A stretch of DNA of 64,000 nucleotides from Gemmobacter lutimaris (GCF_003570715.1 NZ_QXXQ01000001.1:248001-312000), one strand, 5' to 3'; counted from the stretch's first letter, positions 1-10,788 are shown. The notes: a model not told the origin generated them from the letters alone. Made by a program: numbers and translations.

Positions 1-1008
1 CTTGCGGTCGAAGTTGTAATGCTTCGCCAGTGATTCAATGGTTTGCAGGAAATACGGGCTTTTTGATTTCGACCAGGGCGCGATGGCGCCTTGCGCCAGC
101 GTCAGGTTCTGGTCGGGCACCACCAGCCGTTCGTCGAAGAACAGCTCCACCCCCAGCCCATCACAGGCCGGGCAGGCCCCGAAGGGTGCGTTGAAGGAAA
201 ACAGCCGCGGCTCGATCTCGGGGATGGTGAAGCCCGAAACCGGACAGGCGAAATTTTCCGAAAACGTCTTGCGTTCCGGTGTGTCGGTCGCGGTTTCCAG
301 CACGGCGATGCCATCCGCCAGATCCAGCGCGGTTCGGAAACTGTCGGCAAGCCGCGTCGCCAGATCGGGGCGCACCACGATGCGGTCGACCACCACGTCG
401 ATGTCATGGCGGAACTTCTTGTCCAGCGTCGGCGGCTCGTCCAGCTCATAGAACTGCCCGTCCACCTTGACCCGCTGGAAACCCTGCTTGCGAAGCTCAA
501 GGAATTCCTTGCGGTATTCACCCTTGCGGTCGCGCACAATCGGGGCCAGCAGATAGGCGCGCGTGCCTTCCTCCATCGCCAGTACGGCATCCACCATGTC
601 CTGCACCTGCATCGCCTCGATCGGCAGGCCGGTGGCGGGGCTGTAGGGGGTGCCGACGCGGGCGAATAGCAGACGCAGGTAATCGTAGATCTCGGTCACC
701 GTGCCGACGGTCGAGCGCGGGTTTTTCGACGTGGTCTTCTGCTCGATGGAAATGGCCGGCGACAGACCCGAGATATGGTCCACATCCGGCTTGCCCATCA
801 TGTCAAGAAACTGCCGCGCATAGGCCGACAGACTTTCGACATAGCGGCGCTGGCCTTCGGCATAGATCGTGTCGAAGGCGAGGCTGGACTTGCCGGAACC
901 CGACAGGCCGGTGATAACGACAAGCTGGTCGCGCGGGATGTCCAGATCCACGCCCTTCAGATTATGCTCGCGCGCGCCGCGCACCTCGATGAACTTCTGT
1001 TCCGCCAT
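1..1008 (-). CDS. uvrA: UvrABC excinuclease subunit A, N-terminal part (cut by window edge)
   Basis: This is the damage-sensing ATPase of nucleotide excision repair, which loads UvrB on damaged DNA. The first 336 of roughly 950 residues are inside the window. The first ABC Walker A (GLSGSGKSS) lies near residues 34-42, followed by the UvrA-typical AYARQFL and [14 protein letters not shown] segments. The zinc module reads CPVSG where many UvrA proteins have CxxC, so the second Cys of the first pair is Ser, while the partner CPAC further on is intact. The start is the ATG at 1008, which gives the standard [18 protein letters not shown]-terminus. An SOS-box-like repeat lies 64 nt upstream, so damage-inducible control is likely. 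Confidence 0.97.
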   Translation of the reverse strand, partial: MAEQKFIEVRGAREHNLKGVDLDIPRDQLVVITGLSGSGKSSLAFDTIYAEGQRRYVESLSAYARQFLDMMGKPDVDHISGLSPAISIEQKTTSKNPRSTVGTVTEIYDYLRLLFARVGTPYSPATGLPIEAMQVQDMVDAVLAMEEGTRAYLLAPIVRDRKGEYRKEFLELRKQGFQRVKVDGQFYELDEPPTLDKKFRHDIDVVVDRIVVRPDLATRLADSFRTALDLADGIAVLETATDTPERKTFSENFACPVSGFTIPEIEPRLFSFNAPFGACPACDGLGVELFFDERLVVPDQNLTLAQGAIAPWSKSKSPYFLQTIESLAKHYNFDRK

Positions 1009-1072
1009 GACCGACCTCACTGAGACGGCCAAGATTTAAGGCATCGCCGGGGAATCGCCAACCGGAAAACGT

Positions 1073-1087
1073 GAACAATTAGTGAAC
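1073..1087 (-). promoter_or_regulatory. Candidate LexA (SOS) box of uvrA
   Basis: Read on the uvrA strand the sequence is GTTCACTAATTGTTC. This matches the alphaproteobacterial LexA site GTTC-N7-GTTC exactly. It lies about 64 nt before the uvrA start codon, where it would cover the promoter. Confidence 0.8.
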
Positions 1088-1208
1088 TTTTATGATTTTC
1101 CGCAAAAGTCACGGTTTTGTGGGCAGAGAAAGATTTGATCCTCTTGCAAAGCAATCACATTCATTTATTTGAATACAAATAAGCCCAATTCCGAAGACGG
1201 AGCCGCGC

Positions 1209-1577
1209 ATGTTTTCCTTCCTCAAACCCTCTGCCAATCGTTGCAAACCCATCAGCCCGGTCGATGCCGTGGCGCGCGCCGCCAAGGGCGATCTGGTGCT
1301 GATCGACGTGCGCGACATTTCCGAGCTGAAATCCAGCGGCAAGGCCAAGGGTGCAGTGCATGTGCCGCTGATGGCGCTGCAAAGCCGTATGGCACCGGGC
1401 GCCGCCGATCTGCCCAAGGGCGTGGCGCTGGACACCCCGATCTGCCTTTACTGCGCCTCGGGCGGCCGGTCGGGCATGGCCGCCGATACGCTCTTGGGCA
1501 TGGGCTATACTGAGGTCTACAACCTTGGGGGCCTCGGTCACTGGCAGGCGGGTGGCGGCGTGGTCGAACGAGTCTGA
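1209..1577 (+). CDS. Rhodanese-like domain protein
   Basis: This is a single-domain rhodanese of 122 residues, a small cytoplasmic protein expected to carry sulfane sulfur on its catalytic cysteine. The active-site loop CASGGRSGMA follows the strand ICLY at about residues 80-90, and the domain ends with the typical NLGGLGHW motif. There is no signal peptide or second domain, so it is not a two-domain thiosulfate sulfurtransferase. The last 40 nt overlap the 3' end of the convergent MFS gene. Its sulfur donor and acceptor cannot be read from the sequence. Confidence 0.88.
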   Translation: MFSFLKPSANRCKPISPVDAVARAAKGDLVLIDVRDISELKSSGKAKGAVHVPLMALQSRMAPGAADLPKGVALDTPICLYCASGGRSGMAADTLLGMGYTEVYNLGGLGHWQAGGGVVERV

Positions 1578-2743
1578 CGCGCCCGCCTTGCGCCCTGCAC
1601 CAGATGCAAGGCGATCCCGGCGGCAGAACAGAGTGCGACGAAAGCAGGCACCGCCATCACGCCTTGCGCGAGGATCAGCGCCGACAGGATCGGTGTGCCC
1701 AGCGTAGTGCCCACATTGCCCAGTTGCGCAATAGCCCCTGCCGCCAGTGTGCGCTCGCCCGCGCTGGCGTTGAGCGCGGGCACGGCGGCAAAGCTCGCCC
1801 CCTGCACCAGACCCAGCGCCCCGCCGATCCAGAGACTTGCGATCAGCCGCAGCGGCTCGGACGGCCAGCCGAGCCAGAGCGCCCCCGCGCCCGCCACCGC
1901 CAGCGCAAAGCCCAGCATGACCACCCGCACAGCGCCGAAGCGTCCCATCAGCCAGACCCCCAGCGTCAGCGACCCGGCGATGGAAACGAGCGGTAAAAGG
2001 CTTGCCATCAGCGCATGCAGGCTGTCGCCCGCAAGCGGCGGCAGCAGGGTCAACAGTGCGACGTAAGTGGCTGTATAGCAAACGAAACCCGTGGCAGGCG
2101 CAGCAATGAACGGTGAGGCATAGATCGCCAGATGCGCCCGCAGCACCCCGCCGGGAAACAGCGGCGTGCGGGGTCGTGGCGGATCCTCGGGCAGCATCCG
2201 CCAAAGCAGCGCCGCGAAAGCCGCCATCCAGACGGCATGGGCCAGCAACAAGGCACCCGGCCCCGCCACCTCGGCCAAAGGTCGACCCAAAAGCGCCAGC
2301 GCGGTGAAGGTGAAGGCGAAGAAGGTGGACCACAGCGCCATCGCCAGTCCCAGCCGCGCCGGCGGCGCGGTCTGCGCGATCATCACCGGGGCAGCGATGA
2401 CGATGGCCAGATGGCTCAGCCCTTCCAGCACACGCAGGGCGAGCATCACGGGCAGCGGCGGGAACAGGCTTTCCAGCAGCGACAGAACGGCGCCTGCCAG
2501 CAGCGCCGCCACCAGCACCCGCCGATAGCCGAGCCCCTGCACCAGCAGCCCCGCCGTGGTGCCGAAAATCAGCCCCGGCACGCCGACGATTGAAACGAAG
2601 AGCCCGAGCGCCAGCGGGCCCGCACCGGGATAAAGCGCGGGCGCCAGATCGAAGATCACCCCGATCTTGCCGAATTGCGCGGCGGCCCCCAGCCCCGCGC
2701 CCCAGAGCGCCAGAACCAGCCAGAAAGCGGAATGGGTTTTCAT
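1538..2743 (-). CDS. MFS transporter
   Basis: This is a 401-residue inner-membrane permease with about twelve hydrophobic segments, the usual size for the major facilitator superfamily. A motif-A-like loop (GLLVQGLGYRR) follows the second membrane span. The substrate is unknown; the overall look is that of a drug/metabolite efflux-type MFS protein. It is convergent with the rhodanese gene and overlaps its end by 40 nt. The start at 2743 gives a typical short cytoplasmic N-terminus (MKTHSAFWLVL). Confidence 0.85.
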   Translation of the reverse strand: MKTHSAFWLVLALWGAGLGAAAQFGKIGVIFDLAPALYPGAGPLALGLFVSIVGVPGLIFGTTAGLLVQGLGYRRVLVAALLAGAVLSLLESLFPPLPVMLALRVLEGLSHLAIVIAAPVMIAQTAPPARLGLAMALWSTFFAFTFTALALLGRPLAEVAGPGALLLAHAVWMAAFAALLWRMLPEDPPRPRTPLFPGGVLRAHLAIYASPFIAAPATGFVCYTATYVALLTLLPPLAGDSLHALMASLLPLVSIAGSLTLGVWLMGRFGAVRVVMLGFALAVAGAGALWLGWPSEPLRLIASLWIGGALGLVQGASFAAVPALNASAGERTLAAGAIAQLGNVGTTLGTPILSALILAQGVMAVPAFVALCSAAGIALHLVQGARRARQTRSTTPPPACQ

Positions 2744-2793
2744 ACCTCAGGCTTAGCCCGCACCTGCGTCCGAAGCCAGAGGCGACCGACAGG

Positions 2794-2818
2794 AAAAAGG
2801 GGGCTTTCCGCCCCCTCT
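2794..2818 (-). terminator. Intrinsic terminator of lpdA
   Basis: On the minus strand the sequence is GGGGGC-GGAAA-GCCCCC followed by TTTTTCC. This is a GC-rich 6-bp stem with a run of T, about 55 nt after the lpdA stop codon. Confidence 0.8.
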
Positions 2819-2834
2819 TGCCTTCTGCAATTCA

Positions 2835-2860
2835 CCCCGAGGATATTTGTGAACAGATGA
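2835..2860. repeat. Short intergenic repeat, copy 1 (26 bp)
   Basis: The 26-mer begins CCCCGAGGATATTTG and ends AACAGATGA. A second copy at 50247-50272 agrees at 23 of 26 positions. Both copies sit within 15 nt after the stop codon of a minus-strand gene, in the same orientation. Confidence 0.6.
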
Positions 2861-2873
2861 AACCGGCGGCGGA

Positions 2874-4271
2874 TCAGATATGCAGGGCGCGACCGTAGGC
2901 GTCCAGCACGGCCTCGTGCATCATCTCGCTGAGCGTGGGATGCGGGAAGACGGTGTTCATCAGGTCTTCCTCGGTGGTTTCGAGGCTGCGACCGACTACA
3001 TAGCCCTGAATCAGCTCGGTCACTTCGGCGCCGACCATATGGGCGCCCAGCAGCTCGCCGGTTTTCGCGTCGAAGACGGTCTTGATCATGCCTTCCGCCT
3101 CGCCAAGGGCGATAGCCTTGCCGTTGCCGATGAAGGGGAAGCGGCCGACCTTCACGGTGTAGCCCGCGTCCTTCGCCTTTTGTTCAGTCAGGCCGACGCT
3201 GGCGACCTGCGGGTGGCAATAGGTGCAGCCGGCGATCGAATTGGGCTTGATCGCATGCGGATGCTGGCCCGCGATCAGTTCGGCCACCATGACGCCTTCG
3301 TGGCTGGCTTTGTGGGCAAGCCAGGGCGCGCCCGCGATGTCGCCGATGGCATAAAGGCCATCGACCCCGGTGCGGCAATATTCATCGGTCACCACATGGG
3401 TGCGGTCGATCTTGACGCCCAGAGCCTCCAGCCCGAGGTTTTCGACGTTGCCGACGATGCCCACGGCGGAAATCACTGTGTCGAACTCGGCCGTGGTTGT
3501 GCCCTTGGCATCTTCCAGATGCGCGGTGACGCCCACGCCCGGCTTGCGATCCAGCTTCTTCACCGTGGTCTTTTCGAGGATCTTCATGCCCTGTTTCACG
3601 AAGGCTTTCTTCGCAAAGGCGCTGATCTCGGCATCCTCCACCGGCAGCACACGGTCCATCACCTCGCAGACGGTCACCTCGGCGCCCAGCGTATTGAAGA
3701 AGCTGGCAAATTCGATGCCGATGGCGCCAGAACCGATGACCAGCAGTTTCTTCGGCATGCGTTTGGGTTGCAGGGCGTGTTTGTAGGTCCAGACCAGATC
3801 ACCGTCGGCCTCCAGCCCCGGCAACTCGCGGGCACGCGCGCCAGTGGCGAGGATGATGGCGGGGGCGGTCAGGTCTTCGGTGCCCTTGTCGGTCTTGACC
3901 GAGACTTTGCCCTTGGCCGGCAGCGTGGCCGCGCCCATGAAGACGGTGATCTTGTTCTTCTTCATCAGATGGCCGATACCACCCGACAGTTGTTTGGCCA
4001 CCCCGCGCGAGCGGGCGACAACGGCATCCAGATCGTAACCGATCCCGTCCGCCTTCAGACCGAATTCCTTGGCGCGGTGCATCAGATGGAACACTTCGGC
4101 CGAGCGCAGCAGGGCCTTGGTGGGGATGCAGCCCCAGTTAAGGCAGATGCCACCCAGATGTTCGCGTTCGACGATGGCGACATTCTTGCCCAGTTGCGCG
4201 GCACGGATTGCGGCGACGTAGCCCCCCGGACCGGCCCCGACCACGATGACATCAAAACTCTTGGCAGCCAT
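2874..4271 (-). CDS. lpdA: Dihydrolipoyl dehydrogenase (E3)
   Basis: This is the flavin disulfide reductase that reoxidises dihydrolipoamide in 2-oxoacid dehydrogenase or glycine cleavage complexes, passing electrons to NAD+. The 465 residues match the family size. The FAD-binding VGAGPGGYVAA is near residues 11-21, the redox disulfide CLNWGCIPTK near 43-52, a second Rossmann motif IGSGAIGIEFA is mid-protein, and the C-terminal HPTLSEMMHEA carries the catalytic His-Glu pair. The RBS AGAGGAGGGG precedes the ATG. It stands alone here, so the complex it serves cannot be told from its neighbours. Confidence 0.96.
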   Translation of the reverse strand: MAAKSFDVIVVGAGPGGYVAAIRAAQLGKNVAIVEREHLGGICLNWGCIPTKALLRSAEVFHLMHRAKEFGLKADGIGYDLDAVVARSRGVAKQLSGGIGHLMKKNKITVFMGAATLPAKGKVSVKTDKGTEDLTAPAIILATGARARELPGLEADGDLVWTYKHALQPKRMPKKLLVIGSGAIGIEFASFFNTLGAEVTVCEVMDRVLPVEDAEISAFAKKAFVKQGMKILEKTTVKKLDRKPGVGVTAHLEDAKGTTTAEFDTVISAVGIVGNVENLGLEALGVKIDRTHVVTDEYCRTGVDGLYAIGDIAGAPWLAHKASHEGVMVAELIAGQHPHAIKPNSIAGCTYCHPQVASVGLTEQKAKDAGYTVKVGRFPFIGNGKAIALGEAEGMIKTVFDAKTGELLGAHMVGAEVTELIQGYVVGRSLETTEEDLMNTVFPHPTLSEMMHEAVLDAYGRALHI

Positions 4272-4367
4272 ATTTCCCCTCCTCTGGAAAAGTAGTTTGC
4301 CATTAAACTATCAGAAACAACCCAGCAATGCAGCGCAGCGCATGGGCCATTGCGCCTGACGCATGGC

Positions 4368-4937
4368 TCAACCCCGAAGATCGTTTACCGTTGAAGCATA
4401 TCCGCCGCCCTCCATGAAGGCGATTTCCTCGGGGCTGGACTCCCGCCCCAGCGCCGCATTGCGGAAGGGAAAGCGGCCAAAGCGGGCAATGATCGCCTGA
4501 TGGGCGCGGGCATGCAGCAGGGTTTCCGCCGCTTCGGGCATGCGCTCGGCGATCAGCCTGACCGCCAGCGCCTGATCCTCCGGATCCTCGCTATGCTCGA
4601 AAGGCAGATAGAAGAACTGCCGTTCCGGAGTCGGAACCTCCAGATCCCAACCTGCCGCCACGGCCTTGCGCGCCACGTCGCGGGCCAGCGGATCAGTAGC
4701 AAAGGCTGTGGCCTCGCCCCGGAACATGTTACGGGAAAACTGGTCGGTCAGCACCAGCAGCGCCAGCGCCCCGGCAGGGCCTGCGGCCCAATGATCCAGC
4801 CCGCCGTCACGGGCGGCCTGCCAAAGATCCAGCCAGCGGTCACGGATGTCGGCGTCCAGCGCCTCGCCCCCGGCATACCAGCCCTCGGGGCCGATCTCGC
4901 CCAGCCAGTAATCCAGAACCTGAACCGGATCAGACAT
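4368..4937 (-). CDS. DUF924 family protein
   Basis: This is a 189-residue soluble protein of the DUF924 family. It begins with the family-typical VLDYWLGEIGPEGWY and contains the conserved LLVLTDQFSRNMFRG and QFFYLPFEHSED segments. Known members fold as a bundle of helices resembling tetratricopeptide repeats, and no activity is established. The RBS GGGGAGG lies 5 nt before the ATG. It sits between lpdA and an MFS gene on the same strand, with gaps near 60-100 nt, so co-transcription is possible but not shown. Confidence 0.85.
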   Translation of the reverse strand: MSDPVQVLDYWLGEIGPEGWYAGGEALDADIRDRWLDLWQAARDGGLDHWAAGPAGALALLVLTDQFSRNMFRGEATAFATDPLARDVARKAVAAGWDLEVPTPERQFFYLPFEHSEDPEDQALAVRLIAERMPEAAETLLHARAHQAIIARFGRFPFRNAALGRESSPEEIAFMEGGGYASTVNDLRG

Positions 4938-4999
4938 CGCAACCTCCCCTGCCCTTGTCGCGTCCGGGCAGGGTGACAGGCTTTCCGGCGGGCCGCAAG

Positions 5000-6247
5000 T
5001 CAGGGTTGCGGCAACGACGGCTCGCCCGTGTCGGCCTCTTCCATCACCGCGCCGACCGCCAGGGCCGAAGCCGTGGGCGCCACCGCCGCATAGGCGCCGG
5101 TCACGCCGGGCGCCGCGCGGCGTGTCATGCGCCAGCCAGCATAGGCGGCAAGGCCGAAGAAGTTCAGCCCGATGAACAGGAAGAAGCCGCGCGGGCCGAT
5201 CACCTCCATCATCCAGCCGGTCAGCAGCGGGCCGAAGATCGCGCCCAGACCGTTGAGGAACAGCAACCCGGACGATGCCGCCGCCATGTCATCCTTGGTC
5301 AGGAAGTCATTGGTATAGGCGATCAGCAGCGAATAAAGCGGGTTGGCAATCCCCCCAAGCACCATGGCCACAGCAATCAGGCCGACGAAAGGCAAAGCGA
5401 AAACCGCGGCCAGTGCCATGATTGCGGCGGCGGCGGCGGCAAGCCACAGGATCAGCCCGCGCCGGTCGCGCCGGTCCGACAGCCAGCCGATCGGGTATTG
5501 CAGGATCAGCCCGCCCACATACATGGCGCCGACGAAGATCGAGATTTCCTGAACACTCAGCCCGCTTTTCGCCCCCCAGACCGAGGCCATCCCGAACATG
5601 GCCGAGAAGATGCCGCCGGTCAGCATCATGCCAATGCAGCCCAAGGGCGAAATGCGCCAGAGTTTCGGGAAGCTGAGCCGCTTGTTGCTTTCGAAGGTCG
5701 GGGTCTGCGTCACCGTCAGCAGGATCGGCATGAAGGCGAGGCTCACCAGAACCGAGGGGATCACGAACAGGGTAAAGCTTTCGGGGCTGGCCACATTCAT
5801 CAGGATCTGGGCCGAGATGATGCCGATCATCTGCACGATCATATAGGCCGACAGCGCCTGCCCCCGTGTCTCGTTCGTCGCGGTGTTGTTCAGCCAGCTT
5901 TCTGCGGTGATGTAGACGCCGCAGAAGCTGAACCCGATCAGCACGCGCAACAGCGCCCAGACGATCCAGTCGGGTGCCACGGGGTAAAGCACCAGCACCG
6001 CCGAAATCGCCGACCCGAGGGCCGCAAACACCCGCACATGACCGACGCGGCGGATCATGTCGGGCACGGTCAGCGAGCCGAACAGGAAACCCGCGAAATA
6101 GGCCGACATGACGATGGAGAGTTCATAGGTGCGGAACCCCTCCATCGTGCCGCGAATCCCCAGCAGCGTGCCCTGCATGCCATTGCCGACCATCAGCAGC
6201 ATGACGCCCATCAGAAGGGGCCAGGACGAGGCGATGACATTGGGCAT
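5000..6247 (-). CDS. MFS transporter, YcaD-like
   Basis: This is a 415-residue inner-membrane protein with about twelve membrane spans. It resembles the YcaD-like branch of the MFS: a conserved FAGFLFGSL in span 2, a long conserved ESWLNNTATNETRGQ loop after span 4, and YPIGWLSDRRDRR between the halves. The substrate is not known. The RBS GGAGTCCGCC precedes the ATG at 6247. The C-terminal tail of about 30 residues is Ala/Val-rich and probably disordered. Confidence 0.85.
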   Translation of the reverse strand: MPNVIASSWPLLMGVMLLMVGNGMQGTLLGIRGTMEGFRTYELSIVMSAYFAGFLFGSLTVPDMIRRVGHVRVFAALGSAISAVLVLYPVAPDWIVWALLRVLIGFSFCGVYITAESWLNNTATNETRGQALSAYMIVQMIGIISAQILMNVASPESFTLFVIPSVLVSLAFMPILLTVTQTPTFESNKRLSFPKLWRISPLGCIGMMLTGGIFSAMFGMASVWGAKSGLSVQEISIFVGAMYVGGLILQYPIGWLSDRRDRRGLILWLAAAAAAIMALAAVFALPFVGLIAVAMVLGGIANPLYSLLIAYTNDFLTKDDMAAASSGLLFLNGLGAIFGPLLTGWMMEVIGPRGFFLFIGLNFFGLAAYAGWRMTRRAAPGVTGAYAAVAPTASALAVGAVMEEADTGEPSLPQP

Positions 6248-6337
6248 GGCGGACTCCGGTCAGGTAACAGCAGGCAGGTCTAGCAGGGGTTCAGGCACAG
6301 AAGTGTAACACGGGCGACGCCCTGACGGGCAGCCCCG

Positions 6338-7387
6338 TCACCCCGGCAACAGCAGCGAGGCATCGCCATAGGAAAAGAAGCGATAGCCCGAGGAGATGGC
6401 ATGATCATAGATCCGCAGGATCCGGTCACGCCCCATCAGGGCCGACACGAGCATCATCAGTGTCGATTTCGGCAGGTGAAAATTGGTCATCAGCCCGTCG
6501 GCCACGCGGAAGGTGAAGCCAGGATAGATGAAGATGTCGGTCTCGCCGCGCCATGGCGCAAGCTTCCCGCCCTGCGCCGCGCTTTCGATCAGCCGCAGCG
6601 CCGTGGTGCCGACCGGGATCACCCGCCCCCCCGCGGCCTTGGTGGCCGTGATCTCGGCAACCGCAGCGTCAGACACCTCGCCCCATTCCGCGTGCATGCG
6701 ATGGGTGGTCACGTCCTCGACCTTCACCGGCAGGAAGGTGCCGGCGCCGACATGCAGCGTGACTTCGGTGAAATCGACCCCGCGCGCGCGCAAGGCCGCC
6801 AGAAGATCGGCATCGAAATGCAGGCTGGCGGTCGGCGCCGCGACCGCGCCGGAATGGCGGGCGAAGACGGTCTGGTAATCCTGATGGTCTTGCGCATCAG
6901 GGGCGCGTTTCGCGGCGATGTAGGGCGGCAGCGGCATCTGTCCCGCCGCCGCAAGGGCGGCATCGAAATCCGGGCCTGTCAGGTTGAATTCCAGCACCAC
7001 ATCCGTGTCACCCTTGGTGGCAACCGATGCCGCAAGCCGATCGGAAAACACGATCTCCTCGCCCTCTGCCAGCTTGCGCAGGGGTTTGGCCAGCGCCCGC
7101 CAGCCGCCCGAAGCGACGGGTTCCAGCAGGGTGATTTCCACCTTCGCCGAAACCCTGCCCTGCGCAGACTCGCGCCATCGCGTGCCGCTCAGCCGGGCGG
7201 GAATGACCTTGGTGTTGTTCAGCACCAGCCGGTCGCCGGGTTTCAGCAGCGTCACCAGATCGCGCACATGCAAATCACGGATCGCATCGCCCTCGGCCAG
7301 CAACAACCGCGCGGCGGGGCGCGGTTTCACCGGGCGCGTGGCGATCAGATGCTCTGGCAGGTCGAAATCGAAATCGGAAAGTTTCAT
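6338..7387 (-). CDS. queA: tRNA preQ1(34) S-adenosylmethionine ribosyltransferase-isomerase
   Basis: This enzyme moves the ribosyl part of SAM onto preQ1 at the wobble position of GUN-anticodon tRNAs, giving epoxyqueuosine. The 349 residues match the family. Typical segments are [15 protein letters not shown] at the N-terminus, [25 protein letters not shown] and [16 protein letters not shown]. The start ATG overlaps the stop of the upstream AsmA-like gene by 4 nt, so the two are probably translated together although their roles are unrelated. Confidence 0.96.
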   Translation of the reverse strand: MKLSDFDFDLPEHLIATRPVKPRPAARLLLAEGDAIRDLHVRDLVTLLKPGDRLVLNNTKVIPARLSGTRWRESAQGRVSAKVEITLLEPVASGGWRALAKPLRKLAEGEEIVFSDRLAASVATKGDTDVVLEFNLTGPDFDAALAAAGQMPLPPYIAAKRAPDAQDHQDYQTVFARHSGAVAAPTASLHFDADLLAALRARGVDFTEVTLHVGAGTFLPVKVEDVTTHRMHAEWGEVSDAAVAEITATKAAGGRVIPVGTTALRLIESAAQGGKLAPWRGETDIFIYPGFTFRVADGLMTNFHLPKSTLMMLVSALMGRDRILRIYDHAISSGYRFFSYGDASLLLPG

Positions 7388-10300
7388 TGGTCCTGTCTCA
7401 GCTTCGGCACCGGGCGGCGGAAAATTTCACGGAACATCCCCGGCGTCAGGATCGACAGCGGATTGACCGAAATCGCCGGGCGGTCCGAGGTGCCGCGGAT
7501 ATGGTAGTTGAAGCCGAACAAGCCTTCGCCCTTGCGTGTCAGAACCGAACCGATGCCATTGAGCAGATAGATGGGCGAGATCACGCCTTGCAGGTTCAAC
7601 CGCTTGTTGCGGCTGTCGAACGTGCCAGCGGCAGAGACGCCCATGGATGCGCCCACGGCGGCGCCCCTGCTGACCTCGACCCCTGCCGGTGTCAAGCGGA
7701 ACTGCGCATCTGCCTCGGCAAAGACCAGCCCGGCGCCGTTCAATTGTTCGAGAATACCGACGACCGAGATGGCCGACAGCAATTCGGCCAGAACCGGGGC
7801 ATTGGTCACGCGGAAGTTGCGGGCGGTGGCGATGCCGTCATAGCTGTTGGCCCCGACGGGCACCAGTTGCAGGTCAAGTGCCCCGCCCCGCGCATTTTCA
7901 AAGATCCCGGCCGAAGCGATCACTCCCCCGGCATCGTCCGAGGTGATGCGGATGCCGCTGCCGCCCTTCATCGGCGCGACCGTGCCACGCACCGCTGCCC
8001 CGCCATTCACCCGTCCGGTGAAGGTGCCGCCAAAGCCACCGCGTGAGGTGAACTCTCCGCGCAGCCCGGTCAGCGCGATGCCGTCCGTCACCTGCACCCG
8101 GTCCAAGGTGGCGCGCATGGGCGCGCCATCCGCCGCCGCGCCGCCGCCTGCGCGCGCGGGCAGCCGGCGCAGGTCGATGCGGCCCCCCGTGACCTCGACC
8201 CCGACGGCGCGGCCCTTGCCCCGCCCGTTCAGCGTCACCGGGGCATCCAGCCAGTCGCCAGCCTTGACACTGGTGAAGCGCGCGCGGTCCAGCCCGCCGC
8301 CGCTGCGCAAAGCGACATCGCCCTTCACGCTCAGCCCCGGCGCTTGCAGGGACAGCGCCTGCACCTGCGGCGGCTGGCCCAAAGTCGCGGCAACTTCCAG
8401 CTTGCCCCCCGCACCGGGCGCCTTGCGCCAGCCGATTTCCGGCACCGCCAGCCCCAGCCCCCGCAGGTCGGAACTCAGTGACAACCGCCCCGCGCCGCCC
8501 TTCGGCAGATCCAGCGTGAAGCGCCCGCTGCCCTGGCCCGAGATCATGCCCTCCGGCAGACCCAGCGAGAATTCGGACACCGTGCGCGGCGATAGCTCCA
8601 CAGTTCCGGCGATGGAGGACCGCCCGCCCGCCTCAGGCCCGAAGGGCAGCTTGTAGGTGGCATCGAAAGGCACTGCCCCGACGCGCCCCTTGCCGCTGAT
8701 TTCCAGCCCCGAAGGCCCGGCCGTCAGGCGCAGCGCATCCGCCGTCAGTTGCTTGCCCGGCACAAGCACGGCAGAACGCACATCGGTCAGATCGCCTTCC
8801 ACCCGATAGGACACATCCTCCAGCAGGATATGCGGCACCAGCGGCAGGCGCAGAACGGCCGAAACCTCGGCCCGCCCTTCCCCCAAGGCAACCGGCCGCC
8901 CGGCCTTGGTCAGAAAACGGAACGGCTCCTGATCCAGCAGTGACAGGGCTGCGGTAAGGCTGGACTTCGTGCGCAGCTGGATTTCGGCCTGTGCGGGCTT
9001 TTGCAGGATGTCCAGAACCGAGAAGATCGAGCCGTCCATCTGGATGCGCCCACCCTCGGGCGGCGTTACCTGCCCGCGATCCAGCACCATGGTATAGCTG
9101 TTACCCTCAATCGTGGCATAGCCATCGCCCTGCCGGATCGGTGGCAGGGTCTTGAGGAAACGCACGTCGCCCCCGGCGAAATCATATCCCAGCGAAAGGC
9201 GCGGCTCGGCCCCCGGTTCCAGCCGCAAGGCGACCTTCACATTGCGCAGCAACCCCTCCTGCACATTCTCGACCAGCCATTCGCGGGTCTTGGGCACCGC
9301 CGACACCGGCCAGAGCGCCAGCAGCCGGTCATGCCGGATCGCATCCAGCGCCAGATCCAGCGCCAGATGCCAGCCCGTCGCATCGGCGCGGGCCGAGCCC
9401 TTCGCCTCAAGCCGCCGTCCTTCCTCCAGCAGGGTCAGTTGCCCGACCTCCAGCCGGAAGGGATCGGGTTGCAGGCGCAGGTCCAGTGCCCCCTTGCTGA
9501 AGGTGACAGGTTCGACGAACAGGCCCTCGGGATCCACTTTCACCTCGGAAAAGGCGATCTGCGCCAGAAATGCCGATGGGCGGCCCGTCGTCACCCCCGG
9601 CGCATAGACATGCCCCGTCGCGCCCAGCCGCAGCGACCGGCTTTGCACCGCGATTTCCGTCAGGTCGATGCGTTCACGCGCCGGATCAAAGGACAAGGCC
9701 AGTCGCGCGGACTCGAACCCCACGGGCTTGCTTTCCGGGCTGGGCTGCAAGGCTCCGGGGCCAAGCGCAAGTTCCGCTTCCAGCCCGGCAACCTGCCCGT
9801 CCGCCCCGACCGATCCGTTCAGCCGCCCGGAGATCGGCGCGTCAAGCGCAGAGAGGAACCCCAGAACCGGCGCCTGCACCGCCAGATCGCGCGCGGCGAT
9901 GCCTTCGACCGTGGCACGCAGCCTGGCCCCTGCCGCGCCACGGTCGGTCTGCACCTGAACCTGCGCCTGTGCCAGATCGGCACCGCTGCCCAGACTGAAG
10001 CTCATCTCCGCGGCCAGCCCCTCGGCCGCGTTGACCAGCACCGCCCGCCCGTCGCCCAGTTGCCAGACCCGGCCCGCGCGGGCATCATCCAACCGCAGCG
10101 ACAGCGCCTCGACCGTGACCTCCTGCAAGGCCGCCATCTGCGGGCGGGCGAAAACGGCATCCAGCGCCGCCATCACCTCGGCAAGGCTGCCCAGTTGCGG
10201 CCCGGCCCCTGCCTCGCCCAGATCAAGGTCGAACCGGCCCTGCACATCGCGGCGCAGCCGCACGGAAGCCCCTGACAGCACGACCGAGGCCGGACGCAGC

Positions 10301-10680
10301 CGGAATTCCGCAATCCCCAGCGGATCAAAGGCCACGCGCGCCTCGGGCAGCCGCAACAATGGCCGCCCGCCCGCACGGGTCAGGCGCAGATCCTCCAGCC
10401 GCAGGCGTGGCACCCAGTCGCGGCCGACGGCGATCTCGACCCCGCCGATGGACAGGTTGTTGTCGCCCATCGGCAGCGCATCGTTCAACCGCGCCTCAGC
10501 CTCCGCCACCGCCCACACCGGCAGGCGGATCGGCTTGCCGGTCAGCGCCAGCACACCAAACCCGGCCAGCGCCAGCACGAAGGCAAGACTCAGCAGCATC
10601 CAGAGGCCGAACCGCATGGCGCGGCGCGGCGCGCGCGATGGCGCGCGGGTCTCTTCCTCTGGCTTGGTCTCGTCGGTCAT
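7384..10680 (-). CDS. AsmA/YhdP-like large envelope protein
   Basis: This 1,098-residue protein has one N-terminal membrane span (about residues 24-46) after a charged cytoplasmic stretch, then a very long periplasmic region rich in short beta-strand segments. It ends with an AsmA-like C-terminal domain ([30 protein letters not shown]). The layout fits the YhdP/AsmA-like (DUF3971) proteins, proposed to bridge inner and outer membranes for phospholipid transport. Assignment rests on architecture and C-terminal pattern, so the exact subfamily is less sure. It is followed by queA with a 4-nt overlap. Confidence 0.82.
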   Translation of the reverse strand: MTDETKPEEETRAPSRAPRRAMRFGLWMLLSLAFVLALAGFGVLALTGKPIRLPVWAVAEAEARLNDALPMGDNNLSIGGVEIAVGRDWVPRLRLEDLRLTRAGGRPLLRLPEARVAFDPLGIAEFRLRPASVVLSGASVRLRRDVQGRFDLDLGEAGAGPQLGSLAEVMAALDAVFARPQMAALQEVTVEALSLRLDDARAGRVWQLGDGRAVLVNAAEGLAAEMSFSLGSGADLAQAQVQVQTDRGAAGARLRATVEGIAARDLAVQAPVLGFLSALDAPISGRLNGSVGADGQVAGLEAELALGPGALQPSPESKPVGFESARLALSFDPARERIDLTEIAVQSRSLRLGATGHVYAPGVTTGRPSAFLAQIAFSEVKVDPEGLFVEPVTFSKGALDLRLQPDPFRLEVGQLTLLEEGRRLEAKGSARADATGWHLALDLALDAIRHDRLLALWPVSAVPKTREWLVENVQEGLLRNVKVALRLEPGAEPRLSLGYDFAGGDVRFLKTLPPIRQGDGYATIEGNSYTMVLDRGQVTPPEGGRIQMDGSIFSVLDILQKPAQAEIQLRTKSSLTAALSLLDQEPFRFLTKAGRPVALGEGRAEVSAVLRLPLVPHILLEDVSYRVEGDLTDVRSAVLVPGKQLTADALRLTAGPSGLEISGKGRVGAVPFDATYKLPFGPEAGGRSSIAGTVELSPRTVSEFSLGLPEGMISGQGSGRFTLDLPKGGAGRLSLSSDLRGLGLAVPEIGWRKAPGAGGKLEVAATLGQPPQVQALSLQAPGLSVKGDVALRSGGGLDRARFTSVKAGDWLDAPVTLNGRGKGRAVGVEVTGGRIDLRRLPARAGGGAAADGAPMRATLDRVQVTDGIALTGLRGEFTSRGGFGGTFTGRVNGGAAVRGTVAPMKGGSGIRITSDDAGGVIASAGIFENARGGALDLQLVPVGANSYDGIATARNFRVTNAPVLAELLSAISVVGILEQLNGAGLVFAEADAQFRLTPAGVEVSRGAAVGASMGVSAAGTFDSRNKRLNLQGVISPIYLLNGIGSVLTRKGEGLFGFNYHIRGTSDRPAISVNPLSILTPGMFREIFRRPVPKLRQDQ

Positions 10681-10788
10681 GCCTGCGTCTTTTCCGGCAT
10701 TCGGCCTTTTTCGCCGGGGTTGCCTTTATCTTTGCCCGAAGGCAACTAAAACCCCAAGCATCTTCACAGCATTGGCATGGAGCCGCCC

